Shown here: piece by piece, positions 50,235 to 60,345 of the stretch
Layout of the letters: every line of letters starts with the position of its first letter
Position numbering within the stretch: position 1 is the first letter of the stretch
Position numbers and translations under genes: made by a program
Assembly: GCF_014529535.1 (NCBI RefSeq)
Contig: NW_023503372.1
Coordinates: 5,312,988 to 5,376,987 of the forward strand
Reading direction: 5' to 3'
Source: Bradysia coprophila
Lineage: Eukaryota > Arthropoda > Insecta > Diptera > Sciaridae
DNA: 64,000 nt
Notes under the pieces: model-generated
What the model was told of the DNA's origin: nothing
The model's input: only the letters and a program-made list of their open reading frames with translations
The model's database searches: none

Positions 50235-52469
50235 CGTTACCGTATTTCCTTAGTCATGGAATGCGTAAACTGTAAAAAGTTACTAAAAAGATGTATGTTG
50301 CCAAGAGGGATTTTTTTTGAAATTGGACCTGGTTCCGATGGAGCTATTTTTTAGAGATCAGTGGGTCATATGCCCAAACAGCCTGAATACGTTGGCCGGA
50401 ATAGTCCAAAACCGCTGTCACTTAATTTTCGTATTTGCTTATTGGCTAGTGGTGACGGTTCGATGGACGGGAAAAGGGTGTTTTTTGTCCGTTATTTACG
50501 TCCGCTACAGTCACACATACGTGAGGACTCGGTGGACGCTACTGTCCAGGAGATATGGGGCAAGGACAGATGTCGTATATGTCCTTACTGTTGTTCACGA
50601 AAAGACTGTTCGAATCAAAAGTCGAAAATTTTGATGAACTTTAAGAGGTGATATAGATATTTCACACCTGGCCAATATTTACGTTTAGATCAGCAGATGA
50701 CGGGCGATTCTCAGAAAATCCACAAATTAAGTTAACCTAACTGTTAAAAAAATTGAAGGAAAACCCCAAAAAAACCCCGTTCACACATACTGTCCAATTA
50801 TAATTGGGTATTTATTGCTAAGTCGATTACTATGCTTCCCATACAGATTGCTACTGTTGCACTATATAACTAATTATAACTGCACACCGTATACGTGAAC
50901 GGGTTTTTGTGGTTTTTGTTCAATTGTTTCTCTAAGAGCTTAGTCTTTCTAAGATTATCAAGAAATTTTAAAGAATTTTTAGGAATTTTGGACTGTCCCG
51001 AATTCATTTCTTAAAATTGTTTAAAATTTCTTAAAAATTCTCAAATTCGTCTGTAAGAATGTTTACACAAACAAAATCCAAATGATAGGTCATGCTGTAG
51101 CTTCTGAGCAAAAACTTGTTCCACGACATGTGTGATGTGTCTATCATAATAGTAACACTCGCTCTGAATAGTAGATAGTTTACCTGCAACAGACGGCCCG
51201 ACGGCCGAGCAATAATAGAAGCCAAAGCAGATGCTTCTTTTGCTCTTAGTATTTTCTGCAGATTGATACACAATCTACTACTTCATTGGCTTTATCATTC
51301 ATTTTAGATTTAATATTAGCCACAACTTGTTGTCGAAAACAGATGTTGTGGTAGTCCGCATAAATTTGTCTTCAATATTCTAACTGCAGTTAAACGAGAG
51401 ACACAAAATAAAGCTAAGGTAAGTAAATGCTTTGCAACTAATTTATCTGTTAGAACAATCATTTTTTAATTATTTAAAAAATTGTAAACGAAAACATTTG
51501 ACCACAACACAAATTACCTATTCGCCTGGTTATTGTTCATCAGATTAAAACAACTCGTCAAATAATTTATCAACAGCCAGTTACCTACATTTTACTATCA
51601 AAAGATATATGATTGATAATTACAGAGTATAATTCATTGCAAATAATAGTATTTACCATAAGTAAACTTTCAAATTATCACCTGAAAATTCGATTCACGT
51701 GCATAATAATTCTTTGTTTATTAAATAAAAGACGAGTGGTATAGTGACCGTTTAGTTAAACAAACTTTAGATAAGACAGAGAGTCGTAATTATTTATATT
51801 TATTGTTGCAGAGTTAAAATTGTGTATACCTATAACACACACCTGACGGACTACTATCAACATTTTTTTTTCGACTTGCTTTGGAACAATTCATGACTTT
51901 ATAATAATAAAAAAAAATTAGCAGACAATTTAGTTTGAATTAAACGTTTGTTCGCATCAGATCGGTTAGTATCAGTATAATATATTGTAAAATATTGAAA
52001 TTGTTTCGTGTTGATATGGTAATCAACATTTTTCTCGACATTTCGTGCTTGATAGAGTGTGTCAGATAATTATGATTATTATGAATTTGTTTTTGATAAA
52101 ATGACAGTTTTAAGTTTTCGATTCAGAAGTTTTGTTTTTAAATTTGGGAACAGCAACGTTTTCAAGAATTGTTTGAGTTCGTGCGTGAGATTATTTAGAG
52201 TTAATTGTTCGTGGTTATGTGCAATTTTCAAAAACAAATTTTTGTTAATTTATACTTTATCCAGATGAAGTTTATTTTAAGCAAATCACTTTATTTTAAT
52301 AAGTTGACGCTGACACATAAGTTCACTGTTTTAATTCTTCTTTCTATAAAATTCTCGTTAATTTTTTTATTTTAATAAACCAGTTCTAAGTGCACAAAGA
52401 ACATGAACCAGATTTAGACGTTGAATGGTGCAATGCATTTTTATTCGAACGTTCGTCCTTTAATGCTTT
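50235..52469. other. Long AT-rich spacer
   Basis: Two overlapping frames at 50317-50651 match no family I know. 51500-51740 is the second copy of the segment at 47140-47660, including an AAATAAAAGACGAGTGG match to AAATAAAAACCTGGAGTGG. I found no second trypsin-fold gene downstream of it. Confidence 0.4.
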
Positions 52470-52537
52470 AGACCAGGTTAAGGCGTCATACATGGCTAAA
52501 TGATTACATTGCCATGTAAAGCGCCTTAACCTGGCCT
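52470..52537. repeat. Hairpin GACCAGGTTAAGGCG
   Basis: GACCAGGTTAAGGCG and CATGGC pair with GCCATG and CGCCTTAACCTGGCC around a short loop. Confidence 0.75.
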
Positions 52538-53075
52538 TAAAAAACGTAAAACAAATAAAAGAGCTATTAATTTATCATTAGCTCTCTGTTCAACACTTGT
52601 ATTATGCCCTAATTTTTAATTTCACATCTTCAAGAATATTAAATTCGCTTATGAAACATATGATTTGCATACGACACATTTCTTACAGAAAATCTGCAAA
52701 CATTTTTGTACACTTTGGCAGTCGTAAGAGCCGAAAAAAAATCGTTGGCGGTGGCTGCCGAACTAAATAAGACTAAAATTTAGAGTCTAAATTTTAGACG
52801 CTGAACTGCAACTATTGTACAAGTATTGTGCAACTTTTGTAAAATGTACACTACAATTCACGCTGAAAGACAAGAAATCATAGAAAAGAAAGAGGACGAA
52901 GAAGAAGAAAAAAGGAGATGTTCTTTGAATTTTTGTAAAAAAAGAACAAGACAAAAAAATAGGACGAATGAGAACCATATTCGTAGGGTTAATCACGGTG
53001 AGCTTGAAAATGCCGGAAAATGTTTATACCTGATATGTCGTGCACATGATTTTTTTTTAATGATATTAGTAGAGG

Positions 53076-53173
53076 GCCAGAGTTGGTACGCCTGTGGCGA
53101 GAGAGAAGTTCCAATTTTTTCGACATGCTCCTTCTATCTCGCCTCAGGCATACCAACTTATCATTTCTCTGTA
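53076..53173. mobile_element. Snap-back MITE copy B (GATAAGTTGGTACGCC family)
   Basis: AGTTGGTACGCCTGTGGCGA at the left and GGCATACCAACTTATCATTT at the right pair. The interior TCCTTCTATCTCGCC matches copy A at 38787. Confidence 0.8.
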
Positions 53174-53187
53174 GAGGGCAGCCCCGT

Positions 53188-53252
53188 GATTAAGAATCAC
53201 TTTATATTAAAATCGAGTGTTCGGCACTCGACTTTAATATTATGTGATTTTC
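53188..53252. repeat. Near-perfect hairpin
   Basis: AATCACTTTATATTAAAATCGAGTG pairs with CACTCGACTTTAATATTATGTGATT around TTCGG. It is itself enclosed by CGTGATT / AATCACG and CAAGCTCAC-type flanks at 52993 and 53250. Confidence 0.8.
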
Positions 53253-54096
53253 AAGCTCACTGTGTACCATCAATGTTTCAAGTGACGCAATAGCAGGCAA
53301 ATGCGTCACTCAGCACTCTAGTTAGAGGAGCTGCTCGATAAGAGTTTGGTTTTGGTGTTGGGGGTTCTAAATTTGGTCAAGACCGGATTTTTGTTCACAA
53401 AAGGAGTGATATAAGTAAGCTTGAGGCTTAAAATGACGCTTCATTTCCCACCCGAAACACATGCATGAAAATATTCAATTTGTATGGTGTGCCACGCCAT
53501 AAACTATTATTTTATTGTATTTTCCAAAAATTTTTTCGATTTCATTCTCATTATGAAGATTTTTTTTATTAATTATTAACTCTTCAGCAGCACTTCGCCG
53601 TTTTTCGGCGGCTGAAATTTAGCGGCTCTCACGACTGCACCTTAAATAGTTGATTTGAGGCAATTTCTATTCTGTAGCAGTTTTTTTGTGACGAACGCCG
53701 CTAAATTTTATATTTTTACGTATACGTACTTCAGGGACGAAATTGAAAGAATTTAGAATTTCTTTTCTTGAGAGGATGGTTGACTTTAGGTTCTTTCGCA
53801 TTTCTCAAGCCATCTACAACCAGCGGAATGACACAAAACCAATCGTCTAGAACAGATACATAATAGTCATTTTCGCAACAAGTGACGAAAAGTAGGACTA
53901 TTATGTCAGCGAGTGATAAATGATTTTTCTTAGACGCTAGATGTGTGGATTGTCCCATGCGAAAGTGAAAGCATGAAGTCCGAAAAATGTAGTCAAAAAA
54001 CAATAGATTTGAGACCGTTGTACAGCCTTTTTTTTAACTTTTGAGACTTTCATTGTCACCCGGGACAATCTACACATCTAGCGCATAAAACGCATT
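53253..54096. other. Spacer with a small inverted repeat
   Basis: GACGCTAGATGTGTGGATTG (about 53933) is repeated inverted at about 54064 (CAATCTACACATCTAGCGC). No gene supported. Confidence 0.45.
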
Positions 54097-54440
54097 TGTA
54101 TGCTTACTAAGAGGACCGAAAGTAAAGCTGTCAATTCGCGGGGCGAAAGCTTTCGCTTTCGCCCCTTGAATTGACATTTCTTTACTTTCGGTCCTCTTAG
54201 CAAGCATACAAAACTTAATACGTAACTCTTTCGGCCTACTCAATCGATACGTAAATAACTATTTTATGCTAAATACTGCGAAAGTTTGTATTTTCGGTCC
54301 TCAAATGGTGACCGAAAGTAAAAAAATTCAGGCCTTGGGCCGAAAGTAAATGTCACTGTCATCATTTTACTTTCGCCCCGTGGGCTTGCGTATTTGCGGG
54401 CCGAAAGTAAATGTCACTGTCATCATTTTACTTTCGGTCC
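54097..54440. repeat. ACCGAAAGTAAA hairpin cluster
   Basis: 54097-54210 is a near-perfect ~110-bp hairpin. TGTATGCTTACTAAGAGGAC and CGAAAGTAAA are mirrored by TTTACTTTCGGTCCTCTTAG and CAAGCATACA, with core GGGGCGAAAGCTTTCGC. It is followed by two direct copies of GGGCCGAAAGTAAATGTCAC and CATCATTTTACTTTCG. All units share CCGAAAGTAAA and its complement. Confidence 0.85.
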
Positions 54441-54579
54441 TCATATGTCTCGAAAACACATGTTCACTTGATTGAAAGTACGCATTGAGTGTAGTGTCGT
54501 GTTGACGATAGCTAAATGTTTTGTGAGCAAGTGAATGTATGTTTACAGTAATTTCATTTGTTAAATTGTTTTTATTTAT

Positions 54580-54625
54580 ATACCAGGAGGCTGCCGCCCC
54601 CTGGACCCCCGCGCTTTTCGGCATT
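54580..54625. repeat. GC-rich island CTGCCGCCCCCTGGACCCCC
   Basis: A sharply GC-rich patch in AT-rich DNA. Similar GC-rich words often mark the ends of dispersed repeats; no boundary can be set here. Confidence 0.4.
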
Positions 54626-54735
54626 TTGGTGTTTCTACATTACTGGTACGCCAGCACATGAGAGAAACCAGCACATGAAAAGTGAACGCGTCCTAAGCTC
54701 TCTCTTGAGAGAGAGTTGAATTTCTGAAATAAAAA

Positions 54736-54845
54736 ACCGCACATCTCTGGGATCGAACACGGGCCCTCTCACACATCAGCTCATGACAATTCATGTGAGC
54801 TAAATCGTTCTTACATGAAGTACGGTAATTGTCGAATAGTATTTA
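54736..54845 (-). repeat. Possible tRNA-derived SINE head
   Basis: On the minus strand TTTAGCTCACATGAATTG is followed after about 30 nt by CGTGTTCGATCCCAG, close to Pol III A and B boxes. The arms do not fold into an intact tRNA. Confidence 0.4.
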
Positions 54846-54969
54846 TCTGGGCTCATTGATTGTACCAATTACTTTTATTGGTTTTGGATGAGAAGGAAGC
54901 CTCGGAGCGACGTCTTCTTATAATATTTTGAAAGCTTGTAAATTAAGACTTCAAAATCCAAAATACCTC

Positions 54970-56993
54970 ATGGGTCCAAGACTCCTGGCCCGAGATATAG
55001 CTTCTAGAATTTTTCATTCCATACAAAGGACTTAGGTCCAGAGCTACCAGAAGTCAGCCTTGGACTCATGTATCACTATACTCAATCGATAGCTACTAGT
55101 GCTAGGCATATACTGACAATAAATTGTATGAGTCCAAGCCTCCTGGTCCGAGATATAGCTTCTAGAATTTTTCATTCCATACAAAGGACTTTGTTCCAGA
55201 GCTACCAGATGTCTGCCTTGGACTCATGTCTTACTATACTCAATCGATAGCTGCTAGTGCTAGGTAACCACTGACAAAAAATTATATGAGTCCAAGCCTC
55301 CTAGCCCGAGATATAGCTTCTAGAACTTTTCATCCCATACAAAGGACTTTGTTCCAGAGCTACCAGATGTCAGCCTTGGACTCATGTCTCACTATACTCA
55401 ATCGATAGCTACTAGTTCTAGGTAAACACTGACAAAAAATTCTATGAGTCCAAGCCTCCTAGCCCGAGATATAGCTTCTAGAATTTTTCATCCCATACAA
55501 AGGACTTTGTTCCAGAGCTACCAGATGTCAGCCTTGGACTCATGTCTCACTATACTCAATCGATAGCTACTAGTGCTAGGTAGACACTGACAAAAAATTG
55601 TATGAGTCCAAGCCTCCTGGCCCGAGATAAAGCTTCTAAAATTTTTCGTCCCATACAAAGGACTTTGTTCCAGAGCTACCAGATGTCAGCCTTGGACTCA
55701 TGTCTCACTATACTCAATCGATAGCTACTAGTTCTAGGTAAACACTGACAAAAAATTATATGAGTCCAAGCCTCCTAGCCCGAGATATAGCTTCTAGAAT
55801 TTTTCATTCCATACAAAGGACTTAGGTCCAGAGCTACCAGAAGTCAGCCTTGGACTCATGTCTCACTATACTCAATCGATAGCTACTAGTGCTAGGCATA
55901 TACTGACAAAAAATTGTATGAGTCCAAGCCTCCTGGCCCGAGATATAGCTTCTAGAATTTTTCATTCCATACAAAGGACTTTGTTCCAGAGCTACCAGAT
56001 GTCAGCCTTGGACTCATGTCTCACTATACTCAATCGATAGCTGCTAGTGCTAGGTAAACACTGACAAAAAATTATATGAGTCCAAGCCTCCTAGCCCGAG
56101 ATATAGCTTCTAGAACTTTTCATCCCATACAAAGGACTTTGTTCCAGAGCTACAAGATGTCAGCCTTGGACTCATGTCTCACTATACTCAATCGATAGCT
56201 ACTAGTTCTCGGTAAACACTGACAAAAAATTATATGAGTCCAAGCCTCCTAGCCCGAGATATAGCTTCTAGAACTTTTCATCCCATACAAAGGACTTTGT
56301 TCCAGAGCTACCAGATGTCAGCCTTGGACTCATGTCTCACTATACTCAATCGATAGCTACTAGTTCTAGGTAAACACTGACAAAAAATTATATGAGTCCA
56401 AGCCTCCTAGCCCTAGATATAGCTTCTTGAATTTTTCATCCCACACAAAGGACTTTGTTCCAGAGCTACCAGATGTCAGCCTTGGACTCATGTCTCACTA
56501 TACTCAATCGATAGCTACTAGTGCTAGGTAAACACTGACAAAAAATTGAATGAGTCGAAGCCTCCTGGCCCGAGATATAGCTTCTAGAATTTTTCATTCC
56601 ATACAAAGGACTTTGTTCCAGAGCTACCAGATGTCAGCCGTGGACTCATGTCTCACTATACTCAATCGATAGCTGCTAGTGCTAGGTAAACACTGACAAA
56701 AAATTATATGAGTCCAAGCCTCCTGGCCCGAGATAAAGCTTCTAAAATTTTTCATCCCATACAAAGGACTTTGTTCCAGAGCTACCAGATGTCAGCCTTG
56801 GACTCATGTCTCACTATACTCAATCGATAGCTGCTAGTGCTAGGTAAACACTGACAAAAAATTATATGAGTCCAAGCCTCCTGGCCCGAGATAAAGCTTC
56901 TAAAATTTTTCATCCCATACAAAGGACTTTGTTCCAGAGCTACCAGATGTCAGCCTTGGACTCATGTATCACTATACTCAATCGATAGCTACT
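54970..56993. repeat. 158-bp tandem satellite, left block (~13 monomers)
   Basis: Monomers repeat every 158 bp: the ATGAGTCC phase point is at 55128, 55286, 55444 and 55602. The consensus order is ATGAGTCCAAGCCTCCTGGC, CGAGATATAGCTTCTAGAAT, CATACAAAGGACTTTGTTCC, AGAGCTACCAGATGTCAGCC, TTGGACTCATGTCTCACTAT, CAATCGATAGCTACTAGTGC. The start and end of the first ~100 bp are inverted (ATGAGTCCAAG-C against GCCTTGGACTCAT), so each unit can fold. Divergence between units is low. The short reading frames inside are incidental, since 158 is not a multiple of three. Confidence 0.97.
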
Positions 56994-57011
56994 TCTTCTT
57001 CTTCTTCTTTT

Positions 57012-58586
57012 TCAGCCTGTTTCTATCCACTGCTGGATGTAGGCCTCTCCAACTTCTTTCCATTTCGTACGATCCATTGCCATTTGCTGCCAGTTTGTAC
57101 CTGCAATATTCTTAATTCCGTTTGTCCATCTCTCTGGTGGTCTACCTATAGCTCGTCTTTTATATGGTCGCCAGTTCATGATCTTTTTGGTCCAACGTTC
57201 GTCTGTCCTTCTTGCAATATGTCCCGCCCAGCTCCATTTCAGAGATGCTATTCTTTCCATGACATCAACGACCCTGGTTTGTTGTCGAATCCATTGATTC
57301 GTCATTCTGTCTCTGAGTGTTATTCCAAGCATACTCCGTTCCATGGCTCTTTGTGTCACTCTCAATTTATCTTCGGATGCTTTTGTTAAAGTTAACGTTT
57401 CCGCTCCATAAGTGAGCACTGGAAGGACACAAGTGTCGAAAACTTTGCGTTTCAGACTATTATTCATTTTGCTTTTGAAAATTAGTCTGAGTTTTCCGAA
57501 CGCTGCCCATGCAAGACCAATCCTACGTCTTATTTCTGCAGTTTGGTTGTCCAGACCTAACTTCAGTTTATGTCCTAGATATACATAGCTGTCGACTCGT
57601 TCAATGACAGTGTCACCAATTTTGATTTCTCTATCGTCCCCGATGTTGGTCATGACTTTTGTTTTCGATAAGTTCATCTTGAGGCCAACTTTGCTCGCCT
57701 CTTCACTTAACTGTTGTAGCATAAGCTGAGCCTGACCTAGATTCGCTGCTATCGGTACAATGTCATCAGCGAAGCGGAGATTGCTCAGGTACTCTCCATT
57801 TATCTTTAATCCCATTTTACTCCAGTTTAACTTCCTAAAAATACTCTGCAGAATCGCCGTGAATAATTTCGGTGAAATGGTGTCACCCTGCCTTACACCT
57901 CGGCCAATTCTGAATTTCTCCGTGCTCTTATGAAGTTTTATACATGAAGTAGCATTTTTGTACACATATCGAATTGTGTTGGAGTACCTTGAGTCTACTC
58001 TACATTCGTCTAATGCGTCCAATATCGACCATGTTTCCACTGAATCGAAAGCTTTTTCGAAGTCTATGAATAGCAAGACTATGTCGATGTTGTATTCACG
58101 ACACTTCTCAATAAGCGTTCTCATCACCTGCAAATGGTCGTTTGTGCTGAAACCAGATCTGAAAGCAGCTTGTTCAACAGGTTGGTAGAAGTCGAACTTG
58201 TTAGTGTTCCTCTTCGTAATGATTTTCATAAACAACTTGTAGAGTGTTGACAATAGGCTTATGGGTCGGTAATTTTCCAGCTTTGTTATGTCTCCTTTTT
58301 TATGCAGCAATGTAATTACCGCATTTTCCCAGGCTTCTGGTACTTCTTCCCATTGGAGACATTGATTAAACAAAGCCGTGATTGCCTTTAATAATGAGTC
58401 TCCACCTAGTTTAATGGCTTCCACTGGAACACCATCTTCTCCGGGAGACTTTTTGTTTTTCATCTCGGCTACTGCAGCTTTGACTTCATCAACAGTTATG
58501 TCGGGCATATCCTCCGATCCCACGTTTCTTATTATTGGTCTATCTTCGGTTTCTTCCGTTGGGCTCTGTCTTGCTGAAGAAAACAA
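57012..58586 (-). CDS. Retrotransposon reverse transcriptase region
   Basis: 524 residues from the first Met; the open frame actually begins further upstream, near 58730. RT blocks: KKSPGEDGVPVEAIK, NYRPISLLSTLYKLF, QAAFRSGFSTNDHLQ, LLFIDFEKAFDSVE, GRGVRQGDTISPKLF, LRFADDIV (FxDD catalytic box with both Asp) and the thumb/C-terminal block RWSWAGHIARR-like (KWSWAGHIARRTDERW) ending IGRPPERW. No internal stop, so the domain looks recent and intact. Confidence 0.93.
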   Translation of the reverse strand: MFSSARQSPTEETEDRPIIRNVGSEDMPDITVDEVKAAVAEMKNKKSPGEDGVPVEAIKLGGDSLLKAITALFNQCLQWEEVPEAWENAVITLLHKKGDITKLENYRPISLLSTLYKLFMKIITKRNTNKFDFYQPVEQAAFRSGFSTNDHLQVMRTLIEKCREYNIDIVLLFIDFEKAFDSVETWSILDALDECRVDSRYSNTIRYVYKNATSCIKLHKSTEKFRIGRGVRQGDTISPKLFTAILQSIFRKLNWSKMGLKINGEYLSNLRFADDIVPIAANLGQAQLMLQQLSEEASKVGLKMNLSKTKVMTNIGDDREIKIGDTVIERVDSYVYLGHKLKLGLDNQTAEIRRRIGLAWAAFGKLRLIFKSKMNNSLKRKVFDTCVLPVLTYGAETLTLTKASEDKLRVTQRAMERSMLGITLRDRMTNQWIRQQTRVVDVMERIASLKWSWAGHIARRTDERWTKKIMNWRPYKRRAIGRPPERWTNGIKNIAGTNWQQMAMDRTKWKEVGEAYIQQWIETG

Positions 58587-58612
58587 ATTCTCATAAAATT
58601 CTGTTGCAATGT

Positions 58613-60067
58613 TTAATATCGCATTTCGATCCGTTTGGATCGTTCCTGTTTTGTCTCGTAATTTGAAGATTTCTTTTTGGCGTTTGTCATTTTTCTTCGT
58701 AGGACTTTCATATTGCAGTTAGCTTCAATTATGTTTTGAGCCAATTGGACATTATATTTTCTTTCATCTGATCTCCTTGCTTTGTTGATACTTTTAGACA
58801 GGTTCCGGTATTCCACCGAATCTCGTCCTCCGTTTTTTACCAACTCTGCTCTGCTTGCGATCAGGTCTAATGTTTCTCTGCTGAGTTTTGATTCTTTCCC
58901 TTGGACGGATTTGCATTTGGATTTCATGAAACCCATTATTGTATCGACGATTTTGGTATTCAATTCGTCCAATGTTTCACATTGATTGTTGACGTTATCT
59001 AATTCGGCAGTCATTTTCGTAGCAAATTCTTCATTTTGTGTGTAAAGCCGTTGTACGTCAATCCTTTCACTTTTCTGAACTAGTTGTGATCTTTGAAATC
59101 TGGTATTTAACGTGACTCTTGCACGAACCATTCGGTGATCACTACCGGTTGAAAAATTGTTTAGGACCGTAACGTTCTTAACGGTTGACTTACAGCCAGT
59201 TATGATGTAATCGATCTCATTTTTCGTTACACCATCTGCACTAGCCCAAGTCCATTTCCGTTGAGGCTTTCCTGCAAAAAATGAATTCATTGCGTACAAA
59301 TTGTGTTGCTGTAAGAAGTTGAGTAAAGTATTTCCACGCTCATTTCTTTGGTCGTTGCTAAAACTACCAACAGAAACTTCGGAGTCTTCTTCTCGTTTTC
59401 CCAGCTTCGCATTGAAATCACCGATTAGATATTGGTAATGTGAAGGGTTTTCGTCCAGAGCTTTCTCGACATCTTCATAGAATCTTTCTACTTCTTCGTC
59501 ATCATGGGTGGACGTGGGTGCGTAAACCTGAATTAATTTGACACTGTATCTGTTATTTATCTTCAGGATTACGTATATCACTCGATCGGATATGCTTTTC
59601 GTGTGAATTATGCGATCCGACCACCGCTTGTTTATGAACAATCCGACACCGTGCATCAGCATCTGACTGTCACTTCCTCGGTAGAAGAATGTATGCCCTG
59701 ATTGTAATTTCAGGCATTCCTCTCCAGGTTTTCTCACTTCGCTCACTCCCACAACATCCCATTTTATCTTTTCTAGCTCTTCTTCCATTTCTTGCATTTT
59801 TTGTCTTGACGACAATGTTCTGGCATTATATGTGGCAATGTATAATTCGTTATGGCTTCGTTTGAAGGTTTTTAGCATTAAAACACCACGCTTGCTACTG
59901 CGGGTTGGTGAGTATGAAAGCTTTACTTTGCTCGCCCCCGGTAATCCTCGAGCTCTGACCCGCACATTTCTGCACGTTCCGGGACCACCGTGCCTATCAA
60001 AGTGCACAGTGCCCGACGGGGTAGTGTTACTCTTTTTGAACATTCTTTTCCATAAAGCTTTGCCCAT
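58613..60067 (-). CDS. Retrotransposon apurinic-type endonuclease region
   Basis: 484-residue frame. The APE-like endonuclease covers most of the N-terminal half: IATYNARTLSS, VVGVSEVRKPGEE (catalytic Glu), IQVYAPTSTHDDEE, YLIGDFNAKLG, NEIDYIITG and GSDHRMV (catalytic His). This domain nicks target DNA to prime reverse transcription. In RTE elements endonuclease and RT are normally one polyprotein. Here the frame closes at 58613 while the RT frame is already open from about 58730, so a one-base shift is likely. Confidence 0.9.
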   Translation of the reverse strand: MGKALWKRMFKKSNTTPSGTVHFDRHGGPGTCRNVRVRARGLPGASKVKLSYSPTRSSKRGVLMLKTFKRSHNELYIATYNARTLSSRQKMQEMEEELEKIKWDVVGVSEVRKPGEECLKLQSGHTFFYRGSDSQMLMHGVGLFINKRWSDRIIHTKSISDRVIYVILKINNRYSVKLIQVYAPTSTHDDEEVERFYEDVEKALDENPSHYQYLIGDFNAKLGKREEDSEVSVGSFSNDQRNERGNTLLNFLQQHNLYAMNSFFAGKPQRKWTWASADGVTKNEIDYIITGCKSTVKNVTVLNNFSTGSDHRMVRARVTLNTRFQRSQLVQKSERIDVQRLYTQNEEFATKMTAELDNVNNQCETLDELNTKIVDTIMGFMKSKCKSVQGKESKLSRETLDLIASRAELVKNGGRDSVEYRNLSKSINKARRSDERKYNVQLAQNIIEANCNMKVLRRKMTNAKKKSSNYETKQERSKRIEMRY

Positions 60068-60345
60068 TCTTTTGAACCTATCTGAGCAAAAGGTTATTCG
60101 TCCTTTAAAAGCTTAACCTAGTAGCTAATAAGAATTCTGGGATCGTTCTATCCTTTGGCTTCCTGATCGTGTTGTTTCACCTCAACGTTGGTCCCTTAAC
60201 CCCAATTCTTTCGGCTTCCAGCTCACGATTCATTCAACCTTAAGATTGATCTATCTAATCCTATCTTATCTACTGCTACGTCCTCGTTAAACTTCATTCC
60301 TCCACTCTTTTTCAAACTGGCTTGGGACAGTCTTTGGCGGTGTTC

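Larger units (their letters stand above)
56994..60345 (-). mobile_element. RTE-type non-LTR retrotransposon, nearly full length, inserted in the satellite
   Basis: 3,352 bp, flanked by the 9-bp target duplication ATAGCTACT (56985-56993 and 60346-60354), which is satellite sequence. On the minus strand it has ~278 bp of 5' leader, endonuclease and reverse transcriptase frames, then a GAAGAAGAAG-type 3' tail with no poly(A). Size, domain order, GVRQGDTISPKLF and the short-repeat tail fit the RTE clade. One frame break separates the two domains. Confidence 0.92.

Noticed and set aside
50317..50651. Two overlapping plus-strand frames of ~100 codons
   Set aside because: No recognisable family, no splice or promoter support, composition like the surrounding spacer.
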